Shown piece by piece: positions 14,401-30,100 of a stretch of DNA of 64,000 nucleotides. The notes under the pieces were generated by a model, which saw only the letters and a program-made list of their open reading frames with translations, searched no databases and had not been told where the DNA came from. Within the stretch, counting starts at the first letter, position 1. Each line of letters starts with the position of its first letter. Made by a program: the position numbers and the translations under genes. The DNA is from Plazaster borealis (taxonomy: Eukaryota; Echinodermata; Asteroidea; Forcipulatida; Labidiasteridae), in the NCBI GenBank assembly GCA_021014325.1, contig CM037470.1, positions 5,483,647-5,547,646 on the forward strand, in the 5' to 3' direction.

Positions 14401-17400
14401 TTAACAGGCAGTGACGTAAGATTTTCATATCTGTGTTTTGATTGGTCAAAAGTGATGTAGTTTGTCAGCTTGCACTTTCGATCGTCTGCAAACAGCGTGT
14501 GCATAATGTTTGTACACATGCATGTAATGTTATTTTATTCAATATGTAATATGTGGATGTATACATGTATGTGTACGTGTGAATTGACTGCGAATCTCTG
14601 TGTGAAATGGATGCGAGGTCAAAGTTCCATCTGGCAGGATCCAGCCAGGCGCTCAAGGCAGGTATCTGGCGTTACTCATGAGCCTCGAAGTGTGAAGTCA
14701 GATGTTCAGGCTATAAACCACTCGGCAGCGTTCAACAGTGTTCTGCTGGCCAGATGCCAGTTAAAACACCCGAGGACCAGTCAAACTTACTCAAAGTGGT
14801 CCGGCTGGCTACATTGTAGTTTATTGTTGAAAAGCATTTTGTTTTCATTTGAAATGTGGACTAAAAGGTGAAAAAGCTGACAGACTAGTGAAATGACAAG
14901 CTAACTGGTCTTGCTGGCCAGTCACTGAAAAAGTTGATTGCAAACCCAGCTTGGCCACAACACACAAGAATGAAATTGACTAAATCAAATCAAGCCCCAT
15001 TGAAGAAATTAATGCATGACATTGGTAGAGAAATTGCTCTATTTTTCTATTGAACTCAGAGATGAAAAAACTTGCATTAAGTTTGAACCTAATTTGATAT
15101 TAAACCTTTGCGTTTCCTCTTAGACTTGTAAGCAGAAAGAGTCCGTTCTGAAGGCAGAGAATCACCAAGTCATCAATTTGACCACAGAGTACGTCTGGGC
15201 AGGCTGCATCCTGACCAAGCTGAATGATGAAGATGAGATCTCAAACCTGTTCGGCGACACGGAGAAGTTTGACTGCAGAGCCGGACGTAGCTTTCGATCA
15301 GTTAGGGAGAGATGGTGGTATGTGGCGTTGGATAACTGCAATACCACAAGGGTAAGGTTAATTGACAGAGTTTTTTATCTGGGTAGCTGAGCCTTGATGT
15401 ACTAAAGCTTAAAGGGACACGTTGCTTTGGATTGGGGGCTTTTACAATGTTTGTGATGAAACTAATATGGTTGGAAAGATTGTTTAAAAGTTGAAAGCAG
15501 GTAAAGTGAATATGAAGTGAATAAATAAATAAAGCAAAATTTAATCAATAAGATACATTTCGCTTGAATGTCCTGCAGGGTTTGTATCTGGCCTCCCAAA
15601 AGTAACTGATTGTGGTACATGTTCTTGGTAAACAAAAGTGAGGAATGTGAAATGAATAAATAGGGGTCCTAAAGCAAAATTAAATAATATGAGATACATT
15701 TTGCTTGAATGTCCTACAGGGTTTGTATCTGAAATACAAATTAACCTTTACAAATGGAGAGGGTTTCTGGGACAAACACTTCTCGGCAGATCAGTTTGGT
15801 AAGTTTTACTTTTGATATTTAACAGTTACTTAGATCTTTTCTTAATGGACCTTAATATGCATTGATGTCATCAGGCCACCGTCTTTGAGGTAAAACGATG
15901 ATGAACCAAAGGAAACGCACATCTCTTGTACTGGTACGCGAGGCGCAAAGAAAATGGTCAATGAGTTATCTTCTTTTGACCTAGCTGAGGGCGCCCTACT
16001 GAAACGACTTCATGGTGCATTAAGGTCTATTTAACATAAAGTGATTTTGGTTACCAGCCAAATCACATTTACCATCTGTGACTGGAATCCTGCTTATTTT
16101 TACTTATTAGCAGAAAATTGTTAATAAGCAATATTTTGTGCTTCTAAAGCAGCTCTATACAATTGGGCCCAGATGTCTTAATGCATGTAGAGCTCTACAA
16201 TTGACAATCCCTGTCACTTTTCGTTGGGCTCTAATAAGTCAATGTTGGCTCTCATTACAATGTACATGTATCTGTACCTGTCTGTGCTCCAGTTGGGGTT
16301 TACAACAGTGGGACGAGGAAGGGAAGTTTATTGTCACATGGCCAGAGCATTTTGTCCGGGATTGTAAACCACTGAGCGAGCAAAAACATCCTAGAACATT
16401 CTACCCTTTATACGGTTGGATTTTGTCACTTAAAGGGATTGTATACGTTTGGTAATTGGAACCCACTGTTTGTTTTAATCATACAGTTGTATACATACCA
16501 TAAAACTAACCAGTGAAAATTTCATTTCAAAAGGTGGTACAATTTTTGAGATATTGCCAAAAATCTGGACTGATTATGTCCACGCAGGAAGAATAGTCTG
16601 CAATTGGAATACACAACCTGAGAAACGTTACTGTCAGTACCGCTTTTTAGATTCAAACTTTGGGGGAATAAAAAGTGATATCTTTTTCTATAACCGCAGT
16701 ACCTCGAAGTGACAAGTTTCTCAAAATGCATTATACTAGTTTTTATTGCCATTAATTGTCAGATTCATTACCGAGCGTAAACAGACCCTTTAAAATTTAT
16801 TTATTATTAATTTTTTGTTCTTGTTACAGGAATACTCGAAACTGATATCATATTCCTGATTTTGTTTGGCTTACTTTTCATGGGATCTATTTATGTTGCA
16901 AGTGAGTATTCCATATTCGAGATCTTACTAAAGGAGCTTCTCAAAAGTCAGAACGGTAGGAACAGTCTAATTGGATTGGATAAGTATTCCAGTGCTTGCT
17001 CATGGTCCGTTCCGTTGGACCACCGGAACGTTCCATTGGAACATTCAAAATACAAATGCGCGTATTCACTCATTTAGGTTTGCTCCCGTAGTTCAGCACA
17101 CACAATGTGTGGAGTCTAGTGTAGGCCTGGGTCGACATTCACTTCCCGACTAGTCGCGCTTCAATTAGTCGTGACTTCAACACCAGTCACAACTTTTTTC
17201 AAAACCAAATATTGTGGATCACCGCAGGCGCATGATGGTAAAATTCAGGTTAGTAATAGTAATAACAAGTCCTTAATAGCGCATTTCACAATAAAACCTC
17301 AGTGCGCTTTACATTAGTGCCAGGGCCTGGTCATTGGACCAATAACATTCCTTTAATCTTTCTCAGCTCCCTGGGGAGTATACAGCCCCGAGCTGCCGTG

Positions 17401-20400
17401 GCGCTCTGAAGGCTTTTCAAACACAATATCAACCTCAACCCTCGCAGGTACCCATTTATACCCCTGGGTAAAGAGAAGCAATTATAGTAAAGTAACTTGC
17501 TCAAGGATACAAGTGTCACGACCGGGACTTGAGCCCACACCTCGATGTCTTGACCATCGGAACTTGAATTCGATGCTCTAAACCACTCGGCCACATGACA
17601 CTCGAAAATGAAGGATGCATTGCGATGGAACGCAGCAATATATCATAGCAGACAATGACAAATAGGCCTAGGCGACTAATGAAATTCACTACCCGACTAG
17701 TCGCGCTTCAATTAGTCGCGACTTCGACACTAGTCACAACTATTTTTTCAATTAACTGGGTAGTTGAAAAGTGGTAGTCGCGACTGGACATAGCAATCAG
17801 TAGTCGCGACTTCGACACTAGACGTACTTAGTCGCCCAGGAGCTGTCTGGCAGTTCAAAGGATTTGCGGGCTTGTCCCCTCTGGAACATTCTTCTGCGCC
17901 GAGAACGTGCCCGACTTTTGAGACGCTCCCTTAAGACAATTTTGGTTCTATTTATCTTGTAACTCACCCTGTATCCTTGTATTGTATCATGTGCAGAATT
18001 TGGCGCAGACTGTTAACTGTAGTTATGTAATGATGATGTGAAGGACTTCACACAAGAAGGAAGTGTTTTATTAAATGCATAATGAGGTCACAGGCTTAGT
18101 CAGGATCCCTCCAAACAAGGTCAAACTGAATTATAAGCATTGCTACATGTACTAGTCATCAAGGTTTTAGCCAGGATTTGGTAAAAGGGTATCCAAATTT
18201 GCTGGAAATTTAAAAACTGGGTGTCCAAATTATTCACTTACAATACATTTACAGGTAAATGACAGATAAAACAGGGTGTCCAAATTTAAAACAGGGTGTC
18301 CAAAAGACACCCAGACACCCCTCTGGCTAACACTATACTGGTCCTTATAAATGAACTCCTCTTGAATTAAAGTTAGGGTCACACTTTGGTAAGTACTCCA
18401 AAAATTACTTGGTGGTGAGAAGCACTTCAGCTGTTGATACTGTTAGTATAAACTATTTTGAGAAAGGTTTCCCTTCGAAGTAAAATTTAAGTCTGAGAAA
18501 GGCTTCAGGCATTAAGCCTTTCTCAGTCATCAGGAAAAAAACAACCAATTCTATGCAACAAGGGTGGTTTTTCTTTAAATTTTCTTGCAACTTCGATGAC
18601 CAGTTGAGCTAAAATTGTCACAGGTTTGTTATTTTATCCATATGTTGGGATACACCAAGTGAGGAAACTGGTCTTTGACAATTACCAAAAGTATACCCTG
18701 CCTTTAAATATTGATTAAGTAATTGTGTTTTGCTCCTCTAGATGTGCTACACAATCGTCAGTTACTTCACACCACCTACAAGATGTACATCGTTGTCACC
18801 TTCTGCTATGGTAAGATCTTTCTTTACCAGCAGGGTCCAATTTCATAGAGTTGCTAAGCACAACAATTTGCTTAGCATGAAATTTCTTTCTTGAACAGGA
18901 TTACCAACCAAATTTCCGCGTGATTTTCAGGATAAGCAAACAAAAGCTGAATACCAGTAACAAGCAATATGCAACACATGGAAATTTGGTTGGTAATCCT
19001 GTTTTTATCAAGGAAGAAATTTCATGCTAAGCAAATTGTTGTGCTTAGCAGCCCAGATCATATAAACATGTAGTGTCATAAATGTATCTTTCTGATGTAT
19101 GAATGGTAGCGATAACAACCAGTTTATTTGTCAAATGAAGTTACATTCACACACTCAAAAATAACTTTAAAAACCCCACTTATTAACAAGTAGGTTGCAC
19201 AGTTCTTATGTAGTCCACAGGACAAGTGGTGCTTGCTAGCCCATACCAGTGTTCACTAGACGATGTATGCCGGGCTAGTGTTAAGGGCAAGCCCTGACCA
19301 GTTCAAACATATTTATTACTTCGGGAGGAAACAATGATGCATACAATTCCTACACAACACGCAGCAGCAGTCTTATAAACTGGCGTTTGAGTTTCTGTGC
19401 GTGTTTGCCAGTTGTTGTGTCAACACGCCACGTGTGGTGAGGCCACTGCGGCGGGTTGCTTACACAGGCAGCTGTTTCACAAAGTCCCTGTGGTCATGTG
19501 TTTTGTGGCCCTGGTCAAAAGGCACTGCAAACAATAAATGGATTTAAAAAAGTTGCTTTTTGACTTCACATAGTTCCACACTAGGTTACAGGGAAAGGAT
19601 ATTTAATCATGAAGCAAACTGGTATAAATTTTCTTTGCTGGTCCTTTACACTTTCTTCTTACTTATCATTCTTTCTGAGATGTATTTTTTTCTTCTTCAT
19701 TTCTTGTTCTCGTACCATGTAGAGAAAAAAACCTTGTTTATCGTAATCATAATAACAGTAATATTTCCATACTGTTGTTTTTTCAGTGGTTGCTATGATG
19801 TTCTTTATTATCTTCTACGTGGACTATGCAAACAATGGAACACCCCTTACAAATGTTAAAATGACCGCTCTGGCCTTCCAGGCATTGGGAGATGGTGTGT
19901 TTCTACTCATGTTGATACTCATGGGAAAGGGTTATACCATTACAAGGTAGGTAATAACTGCTCAGAAGCTAAATTAATGATTTTACAGACTCTGGGAAAC
20001 CCAGAGTCTGTAAATTTACCCAGAGCTGTGTATTGAGAGAGTTGCGACAGTTTGCTATGAGAAGCCTTGTTCGATAAAAAAAACCCGCAATTGCGCACAC
20101 AGGGTGCCAGACGATTCTGCTCATTGGGTTGTACTACATTTGTGCTGCTACAAATGGCATCCAGCAGCCACGTGACCAAAGAAAACTGGTCCATGTTGGA
20201 ACCTTCTCAATACACGGCTCTGAATTTACCATCAGAAGAACTTGATGCAAAATGTTTAGGGCACCCCCTTCTTGTTTAAAGGTAGGGTCACATTTTGTAA
20301 TAACCCCGAAAAGAAATTGTGTAATTTTTATCCAAAAGCCTACTTGTTATAAAGATGGAAATTTTAGGAAGCGTCCTGCAAAATTATTTCATCTGGAAAT

Positions 20401-23400
20401 ACCCATTGATTAGAAATCAATAGAAATACATGTATGTTGAAAAATTTGAATCGCCAAAGATCGCCTGTAGGCAATTTTTGGAAATTTCCGTGGTGTCCGT
20501 TTGAATGCAGCCTGCAGTATGGCCAGATATGCGGTTGGTGCTCGTGTCACCTCGCTAAACATGGGTGTATTTTGACTTTCTGGATTAAAATACCAGGACA
20601 GTTTTTGCTGATTTCTCAACAAGTAGGCACTGTATTTAACTGAAACTTTCACAGATGACTGTTACATGTATTGTATCTTTCTTGATAACTTTGTTTATAA
20701 ATCAGCATTACGCAGGTATGATTTCTTCCTACTTCAATCTGATTTCCGAATTTGTTTTGCCTTCAGAAGAATTTTAAAAATTGTTATTTAAACAGCCTGA
20801 AAAGTCTATCAAAGCCTTTACCAAGTTTACCTGTAGGACAGCCCTTATACTCGGTAAAAAGTTCCTACTTTTTCCCATGGGCCAAATATCATTCCTGATT
20901 ATGTTGACAAAAACCAAACAATGACCCTACCTTTAAACCAAGTTACCCCGTAACTTTATGTAACAAATTTGTAAATTTTTCTACAGGTGTTTTCTTAATC
21001 ATTCCACTGCAGTATTTGTTGGTTTTCCAATACATAAAACGATAGTTCTTATTATCTTTTAATTAAAGGAACATTACAGAATTGTTTTTTGCAGACCAAA
21101 CAGTGGTAAGCACTTTATATAATCCACCATATACATAAACTGACAAACCTGTAGAAGTTTGAGATCGATCGGCCATCTGGGTCACGACAAAATAGTGAAA
21201 AACCGATTACACATTTGCATGTGTTATACAATGTATACGAATAAAACGCTCATGAGCGATAAACTCCAATCGGAAATTAGTTTGATTTATTTCTCATCAA
21301 ATATGGCATTTCAGACAGAAATATTTCTAGGGTTGTTTTCTACTATCATCATCATTAGACTGTGTAAGTTTTATGTAAATCTGTGATCTTAAAGAACATT
21401 TTAATTACCAGTTCTGTAACGTTCCTTTAAGTGAGCAATTGGACTTCGATTGCTTACCTAACTTTTTCTGTGCTAAGGTCGTACATGTACGATCTATTTT
21501 ATCTATTCCGAAAGCGCCATTATCGTACATGTATTGTACGATCTTTTTTATGTACTCAAAAAGTGTCATCAATCATACATATGACCCATAAAATACATGT
21601 TATCATGGGAGGGCATTAGGCTATCACTCAAGAAATACTATGGACTTTGGGATGTACCAAGGCAACACAAATCAGCAAGATATATTTTGTTTGGTGGGAA
21701 AGACTTATTAATTTTTGTTGTATACAGAATATCGAAAAACCTAAAAAAGCTGGACATTTTAGGTTCAAAACACCTACAAAAAGCGGGCACTGAAAGAGTT
21801 CAAATAAAAATCCAGGCCTGTTCTTTGTAAGGTTTTTTTCCCGAGTTCAGGATTTTTGAGCAGACATTTTTTACTACAAATTTTCATGATCTTTTTTATT
21901 TATTTATTCATACATGGTTTGTTGTCACCTGTAGAGGGCGCATTAGTCATTCGGGCAGCGTCAAGATTGCAGTTCTCATGTGTGTCTATACAATGCTGTA
22001 TGCAGCACTCTTCATTTACCAACTAGTGGTGGGTACCATGTGTTTTTCGTTGTTGCAATGTTTTGTCTGTACATATGTATCAAAGAATCACAAACAAAGT
22101 CTCCTATAGACCCCTTGCATATGACGCCACACTTCCAAAAAGGAGGCAGATCATTGGACGATAGCTGTTCTTCGTGCGTAAAAACGTTCGCGTGACCTCA
22201 GCGTACTGTAGCGTTTCGCATTATGCAAGGGCAGCCTATTGATTTATATAGACCCCTTACACAACGCGGAACGCACCTCCGAACAATGCGCGTCATTTTG
22301 TGAGTCAACTCTCTTTTGTGCATGTTTGTATACGATTTTGACACCCAAAATGACACCCAGGATATAGGCGCTTGTGAGTACGCTGCGCCTTGTGCAAGGG
22401 GTCTATTTACCGAAGAAGCCATTTGTGAATTTGATTTGTATAAGGTCTGGTGCAATGACTTGCTCAGTCACAAGTTCCCGCTTTAATTTGAATTTCTCAG
22501 ATTCTGGAGACAGTTGCCATGATGTCACATGATTCGGGGCAAGCTTTTAGGTAGTTATGTAAGAAACGGCGAACGCCCCTACACAATTCTGAATGAATGT
22601 GTATGGCACAATGGTACCGGGGTTCGCTCATCTATACAAAAGCTTGCCCAGAACCATTTGACATAGCAGCAATTTCTATAGTCTGAGGAATTCAAATTTA
22701 AGCGGTAAATTGTTACTAAGCAAGTCATTATACCAGACATTCAAATCAAACACGCAAATGGCTTAATATTGACCTGACATCGTCACCACGTTAGTCTTGG
22801 TTATGCCATTTTGAGAGTCAATTTCACCATGCGTTACTGTACAGTGCACATTTTTCCGGTGACGTTTGACACACACCATACCTTTACATGCAATTTGACT
22901 CCTAAAATAGCAGACCATGGGCAGACAGTAGCGGCATCTGACGTCAGTGTAAGGGATCAATAGACCATGTCCAGGGCCCAATTTCATAGAGTTGCTTAAG
23001 CACAACAAGTAGCTGAGCACAACAAAATTATGATTACCAGACTAAGGTTACCAGCCAAACTACCATATCACGTGTACAATTTGTGACTGGTATCCTGCTC
23101 ATTTCTGCTTAGCAGAAAATTGTTAAGCAATATTTTTTGCTTAAGCAGCTCTATGAAATTGGGACCAGAGCTGCCAACTCTCCCTGATTCTGCAGAAAGT
23201 TCCCTGAAATAAAGCAATCTTTCCATGTTCTGATGAACAAATTATACAGATCTCCCTATTATGGAAACTTGTTCCCTATTATGTTGAATGTAATTTTAAA
23301 TAATCTCCCTGATTGTTGTACAAAATCTCCTTGATTGCAAGATGCAACTGTTTGAAGCTTTATGTTTTTGTTTACCCAAAATGGTTTCTATAACGCAAGT

Positions 23401-24095
23401 TGTCGCAACTCTCCTACTTATCTTCAGAACCTTATTTCTACTAAAGCCCACACAGTTCTCGCAATCTACGTTCTTCTTCTACTTCCAATTTGTGCTTGTC
23501 CCCTGCACCCCGTACTTAAACGCGGTACGGCCAACGAGCATTCACAGTCAGTGAAACGACATTATGGAACAAACTATCTCTTCTCATCCGTCGGGCATTT
23601 TCTCTTGAATACTTCAAAGCCATGTTAAAAACTCATTTGCTTTTATGCTAAGTTGCTATAATTTTTGTTTATTCGTTGATGGTCTTGTACAGCGCTTTGA
23701 AACTTAACTGTAAAAGGCGCTTTATAAATATTACCAGGGCTTGCCCTTAACACTAGCCCTTAACACTAGCCCGGCGTACATCGTCTAGTGAAAACTGGTA
23801 TGGGCTAGTTAGTAAGCACCACTTGTCAACTTGCCCTGTGGGCTACATCAGAACTGTGCAACCTACTTGTTAATAACTTCTTCTTTTTTAAGTGTTAAGT
23901 TATTTTTGAGTGTGTGAATGTAACTTCATTTGACAAATAAACTGGTTGTTATCGCTACCATTCATATCAGAAAGATACATTTATGACACTACATGTTTAT
24001 AAAATCTGGGCTACTAAAACTTCCTGGGGGCAAGAAAAAAGCACAGTTTACTAGCCCAGTGGGCTACTTTACAAAAAGGTTAAGCGCAAGGCCTG

Positions 24096-24139
<44 letters not shown>

Positions 24140-27100
24140 CAGCTCTGTGTAACAATTTTAAATACTGCCCTCAGGTGTTTGATCCGGGTGAGGTTCTCTA
24201 CCTATACGAGAGCCCAGCAGGGTTTGGTCTGATTGCCATCCGTGGTATTTGTTGGATATGGTTCATCTATGCCATCTTCTTCACATTGAAACACTACCCA
24301 GAGAAAGGATTATTCTACGTTCCTTTCTTTTTCTTCTACACACTATGGTAAGTGCCCAACAAGTTTGGCATCGCTACAGCCATTACAGGTATACATGTAG
24401 ACAACTGCTAACGTTAGTTAAATAGAAAACATAAATTTTCACAGATTTCTACATTAACATTTTTGCCTGAAATGCATTAGTTTTTTGAGAAATGAGTAAA
24501 GCAAATAGTTTTTATCTTACAATTCTTAAATCCAATGATTGAACTTTGAAAACAGTGACGCTCTTTTGTATTTTCTCGTGACCGATTGAGCTTAAACTTC
24601 ACAGGAATATATTTCATGTATGCTGGGTCACACCATAGAGATAGGACCACGGAAGGAGTTCGAACCTCCCCGGCAGTAACAATAGTGATCAATGAGCCAA
24701 ACGAACCCTTTGTGTAGCATGTGCAACGCCGCATTTTACACTGGTAAACTACAGCTCATTTGGGACCTGCGTTGAAGAATACTGTGTCATATTTTCTGAC
24801 ATCATTTCGCTGCAAGATATTCCACAATAATGGAGTAGATATTTCGCGTCAAATAAGACTTCATTGAATGCGCAGTCGAGTACAGTTCACCCTGGTTCAT
24901 AAAGACGCACGCAGTCGCGAAGATTTTAATGACAAGTTTCCGTCAATGTTTTGTTTTTGAAAATCAACCAAGGCTAAGAGAATATACACAAAAATCTTCA
25001 AAATTCATGCAAGAATTATGACTTTTGTTAAAACTGACATATATACAATTTTCATGGATTTTCTGAGTCAAAAAAGTGTGCATCTAGAAGGGAGTGAGTT
25101 TTTCTTGTTGAACATGTTAATTGATGATGTGGCCAACCTTAGCCAACTCCAAACCACAAATCCAAACATTTTAAGACTGTGAATATTCTTTTCCTGAAAC
25201 GCTTCCATTCAGCAGAACTACTGGTTTGGGGTTCTGCGCACGCCGATTACCCAAAATTCACTGCGCAGCTCTGCTATGGACAATTGGCTGACCGCAAGGT
25301 GGATGTTTGTGTCAGCAGTCACAATATGATTAGCATATGACTGCAAGGTATTTGCGGCGGTGATCATGTTTCCTCTGAAGTAAGAGAGTTGTAACTCCTT
25401 CTGTGGTCCTATCTCTATGGTCACACAAAGTGCAGTTATTGATCTTTGACAATTACCAAAGTAAGCTGCTACAGACAACGTTTTGTTTATCATTAAAAGA
25501 TTGGTTTCAAACTTAAAAGAACCATTGCTCATCCTGAAATCTTGAAATGCTTTGTCAATATCTTTACCTTGGAAGTTGCTTGTTCTTTGTTTGCAGGTTT
25601 CTGTCAACGCCAATTATGATTCTAATTGCGACGTTTGTGTTCCCTAAATGGTGGAGAGAAAAAGTGATGAATGTTATTGAATTGGTTATAGCGTTTACTG
25701 CACAGTTGGCTTTCTTGGTAAGTAATTCATGTTTTCAGGCATGATGTGTGATGCGGTCAAGCTAAATGAGTCGTTTGTCGGAAATATCAGTAGGGAGAAA
25801 CAGGCCAAAACAGGCCAACAGGGGTGAAATGTTCAAAAATATTTTTTTTTGTAAATTTAAATGCCAAAATATATCCTATTTTATATTGGCAACTTCTTCC
25901 TGATAAATAACATCAAAAAGGGGTCAAAGTTATCATTGAAAAAAAATGTGCTGATGTAGTTTCAATAAACAACTCAACTTTAACCCCCTTTTCTCAGTTT
26001 CATTCTCTCGCATCTCTTGGTGTTTCTACTTTCACATATTTTGAACCAACAGTAGTATCAACATTGGGTTATAACAGTAATAAAGCATAGACTTTGCTCT
26101 TTTCAAATGTATAACAAAATGAAAAATTACCTTGGTCGACAATCGACTCATTTTGCTTGGTCGCATCACATATTATTCCTACTTCAATCTGATTTCCAAT
26201 TTTTTTTTGCACCGAGAGAAATCAACAAATCTGTTATTGAATGGCCTGAAAAGTCTATAAAACACTATACCATTTGGACATGTACATGTAGGTCAGCCTT
26301 TGTACTCCTTAAAGGTATCGTACACATTTGGTAATGACTCAAAACAAATATTAGCATAAAAACTGACTTGGTAACAAGCAACGGAGAGCTGTTGATAGTG
26401 ACGGATTTAGGCACTATATATAAGAAGACACTATAATTATTATTATTATTATTTGTATTATTATTTGTAATCTCAAACTCAACTATTTACAGGTCATGAC
26501 GAGACCGTCTGCGGCGAATCGCAACTTTCCTTATCACGTCCGAACGTCCCAAATCGGTATAATAGCTGAACCATCTGGCGCCATGTCCAACAACGTTGAC
26601 GGCTTCACCCATCATGACTACGGCAATTCTGCCTTCAGGGACACCGGGATGCCAAACTTTACAGAGATGTTTGCAGTAACGACGTCGAACAGAGAATCCT
26701 CCAAAGCATTTTCACCATATGCTGTGGACGGGGTGAGTCAAAAGTCATGCGTGTTTGTTACAAGCTGAAGGTGCAATAACGGTTTGGGTTTTAATTGCGC
26801 GACGGGTACACTACATTGTAATCACGGTAATGACCCAAATATACTCATAAGATCCCTGCGGAGCACAACTGTGTTGAAGAACTGCTACATTAAAACACTA
26901 ACCACTGCGCAAATCAGCCTCTGGGCTGCAATGTGGTGCGAATAAACCAATAATAATAATAATATTCATGATTTGTTTACCTGCCTCATAGTCCAACGTC
27001 ACCTCCAGCTAGATACTCCTTCATTGCCATAATTGGTTGAATAGGTTTGGACTAGGTTCGGAAAGTTTGTACACCCTTTATTTGACCTGGGAAGGCATGC

Positions 27101-30100
27101 ACTAGTACCACTGCATTGCGATTGTGCCGTTGTTGATGTGCTGGGTGTCATTGGTCAAAATGACTATGGTGTGGCCATAATCATGTAGGTTCCCCCTTTG
27201 ATTTGCGCTGCCATTGGTATACCTTTGATTTTTGAACCTGTATTTTTTCCTGCCGTTGGGGGCGCCCTGCATGGTTCCCAGCCAGAGATGTATATTGAGA
27301 GAGTTGTGACATGGAGGGACCAGCTTTCTCCGGTCACGTGGTTGCTGGACGCCATTTTGTTCCAAATGCAGCACAACCCAATGGGCAGACTAGTCTGGCA
27401 CCCTGTATTCGCCAATGCATTTTTTGGAGACAAAATGGCTTCTAATCCCAAGTTGTCGCAACTCTCTCAATATACGGCTCTGTTCCCAGCAAAGACCCAT
27501 AAAAATGAAAAATTAAATCAACACTGAAGTAACAGTGTCTTAGAAAACTAGCATAAAACCAGTAAAATACGTCTCAACACAGACTGGATTAAGGTTGTTT
27601 ATCTTCATTGCTATTATTGTCTTATTTGGATCGAGCCCGTATCGTAGTGTGATGTCACAGTGCTGTTTTGATTCCTAGGCGCTTAGGGGCTTTTCGTGAA
27701 ACTCTGCAGTTTTGCCCAGCTTGACACTGATCAAAATGTGGTGTTTTTTTACATTATGAAACCATTTTTATTGAGTTTTATTAAGTTGATCTTAAAGATG
27801 AATCCTAGTGCTTTGTGCGTGTCGTGGCCTAGCGGATAAGAACAACGAACTCAAGCTCTGGTGTTTCTGATCAGCAGAGTGTTGGTTCGAATCCCAGTCG
27901 TGACACTTGTGTCCTAAAAGCAAGACACTTTTAAAACCATTATTGCTTCGTCCTTTGGATGGGGCGTAAAGCCGTTGGTCCCGTGTGTTGTGTAATGCAC
28001 GTAAAAGAACCCAGTGCACTTATCGTAAAGAGAAGGGGTTCGCCCTGGTGTTCCTGGTCTGATCGGCAGCATATATTGCGCCACAGCACCTTGTAAACCA
28101 TTGCATGGTGATGAGGCCTCATACTTCAAACGTAGCTCCACATACCTTGCAGGAAAATAATTTGTAGTCAGACAATGGTGCGCTTAGAAACATCCGTATT
28201 AAGCGCCTAATAAATGTTGTGTATTATTATTATTTATTGTGAAATCGAGCCCTGGATGTGATCATCTGATTGGAAAGATAATTGCAAACAATTTGCAGGT
28301 AGAACAACAGCTCCTTCTTGACAATACATGTACGCCCACATGTTCCGTTTTACTACATGTGGATGGTGTTTTTTATAACTCGTAACTGTATTTATAATCC
28401 TCCAGAATAAACCAGATACAGGAAACTCACCTGTAAAGGACCCAGTTTACCCCCCATCATTACCCCCCGGTCTAGGGGGCTACCCCCTGCCATCATCAGC
28501 ACCACCCTCTACTTTAAGTTATCCCCAGTTTCAGAACGATGGGCTAGAAAATGGAACTACGGTCAGGACGGTAAGGCAGAAGAGAGAAATGTCTACTTTG
28601 CATGATGAAGGCTTTTGAGTAGTTGCTTGCATGAGCGCTGGCTGTACATGTCCATGTAAACGTTTCTTGTCATCTTTGGTTTGGTTTTTATCTGAAATAC
28701 AAACCTTGCTATTTATAAGGGCTACTCCATAAGGAGAAATCATCTGCTAAGTATGGCTGCTGCCTCCTAATATATTCGTTAGTCTTGCTAGAGCTGTATT
28801 TGCTAAGAAGAGGATCTGAAAAAATATCCTCGCGGTCTCACTCCACCACCCACAAGTATAATGACGCAATCGTCAAAATGGCTCCTTTGGTCACCCCCTT
28901 TATGTTCGCCTACCACCTTCCCCTGTCACAATGACAATCACTGCGAATATAATACATGGAAACGGACCCTACCCATAAAACCTGTAAAATTTATTTTGCA
29001 AACTTGTATTTTATGAAATAATTTTTATACTGTCCTTATGTGCAGACAAATTAGAAGTTATGAAACAATCCATAAAAGGACAACGGGAAGTCCATTCCAA
29101 TGACGTTTTGTGTTGGCATTCCAAATGTTCCTGTCCTGTCATGATCATGCAGTTGCCTATAGATGTCCTCACAGGTCAGGTTGCAGTCTTCACACACATG
29201 TAGTTGGTTAATGAATGTTTTGTTTGGCCTTTCTTTGCTCCTCTGTCCATGTGTTGGTTGCCACAGCACCAAATCTGTACTCCTCTTGTAATGTCCAGCA
29301 AATTTAGGTCTCCTTTTTCTGATTTTGTGTAGTAATACAAGAAGCATGTTTACAAAGAACATTATTAATAGCAATCCTACCGGCACCACAAATGCGATTT
29401 ATAGATAGTTCCCAATAGACGCCATCTTTACAGGCAACTTGGGTTGAGCTTTGAGCTGCGTCATGCATTCTAACTTTTCTACGCAGCCAAGTGGTTCACT
29501 GACCAATCATGCACGGAATATGATTAAACTCCTGCGTGCCGCTCACAGTATTAACGCAAAACGCATACATGTAGCTGTGCTTGATTTGCCCGTAAAGATT
29601 GCTGAAGTGACTTCAAGTGGGAACTGTCTATAAAGAAGTAAAAAGCAATACCAACACCATTGTAATTCTCGCTCATCATTTTGCCGTAGAGTAGACCGGG
29701 CTTTTGTCCCTAAGTGTTCTTTGAACAGTCAGGCCTGGAATTACATGGAGGCCATGGCCTCTGTTGCCCTGATCTTGATGACCTTGGGTGAGATTTCAAA
29801 AAATGGAAACGCCCTTTGCAAAATTAAAAATGGCCTTGCCCTTTAAAGGCACTGAACACGTTTGGAAATTGTCAAAGACCAGTGTTCTCACTTGGTGTAT
29901 CCCAACATATGCATAAAATAACAAGCCTGTGAAAATTTGGGCTCAATTGATCATCGAAGTTGCAAGAAAATGATGAAAGAAAAACACCCTTGTTGTACAA
30001 ATTTGTGTGCTTTCAGATAGGAATAAAAACTTCTTGCAAGAAGTTTTTATTATTTTAGTGAGAAATTACCTCTTTCTCAAAAACTATGTTACTTCAGAGG

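Noticed and set aside
24477..24734. 85-codon minus-strand open frame
   Set aside because: Falls in inverted repeat debris within TMEM145 intron 9; no similarity.
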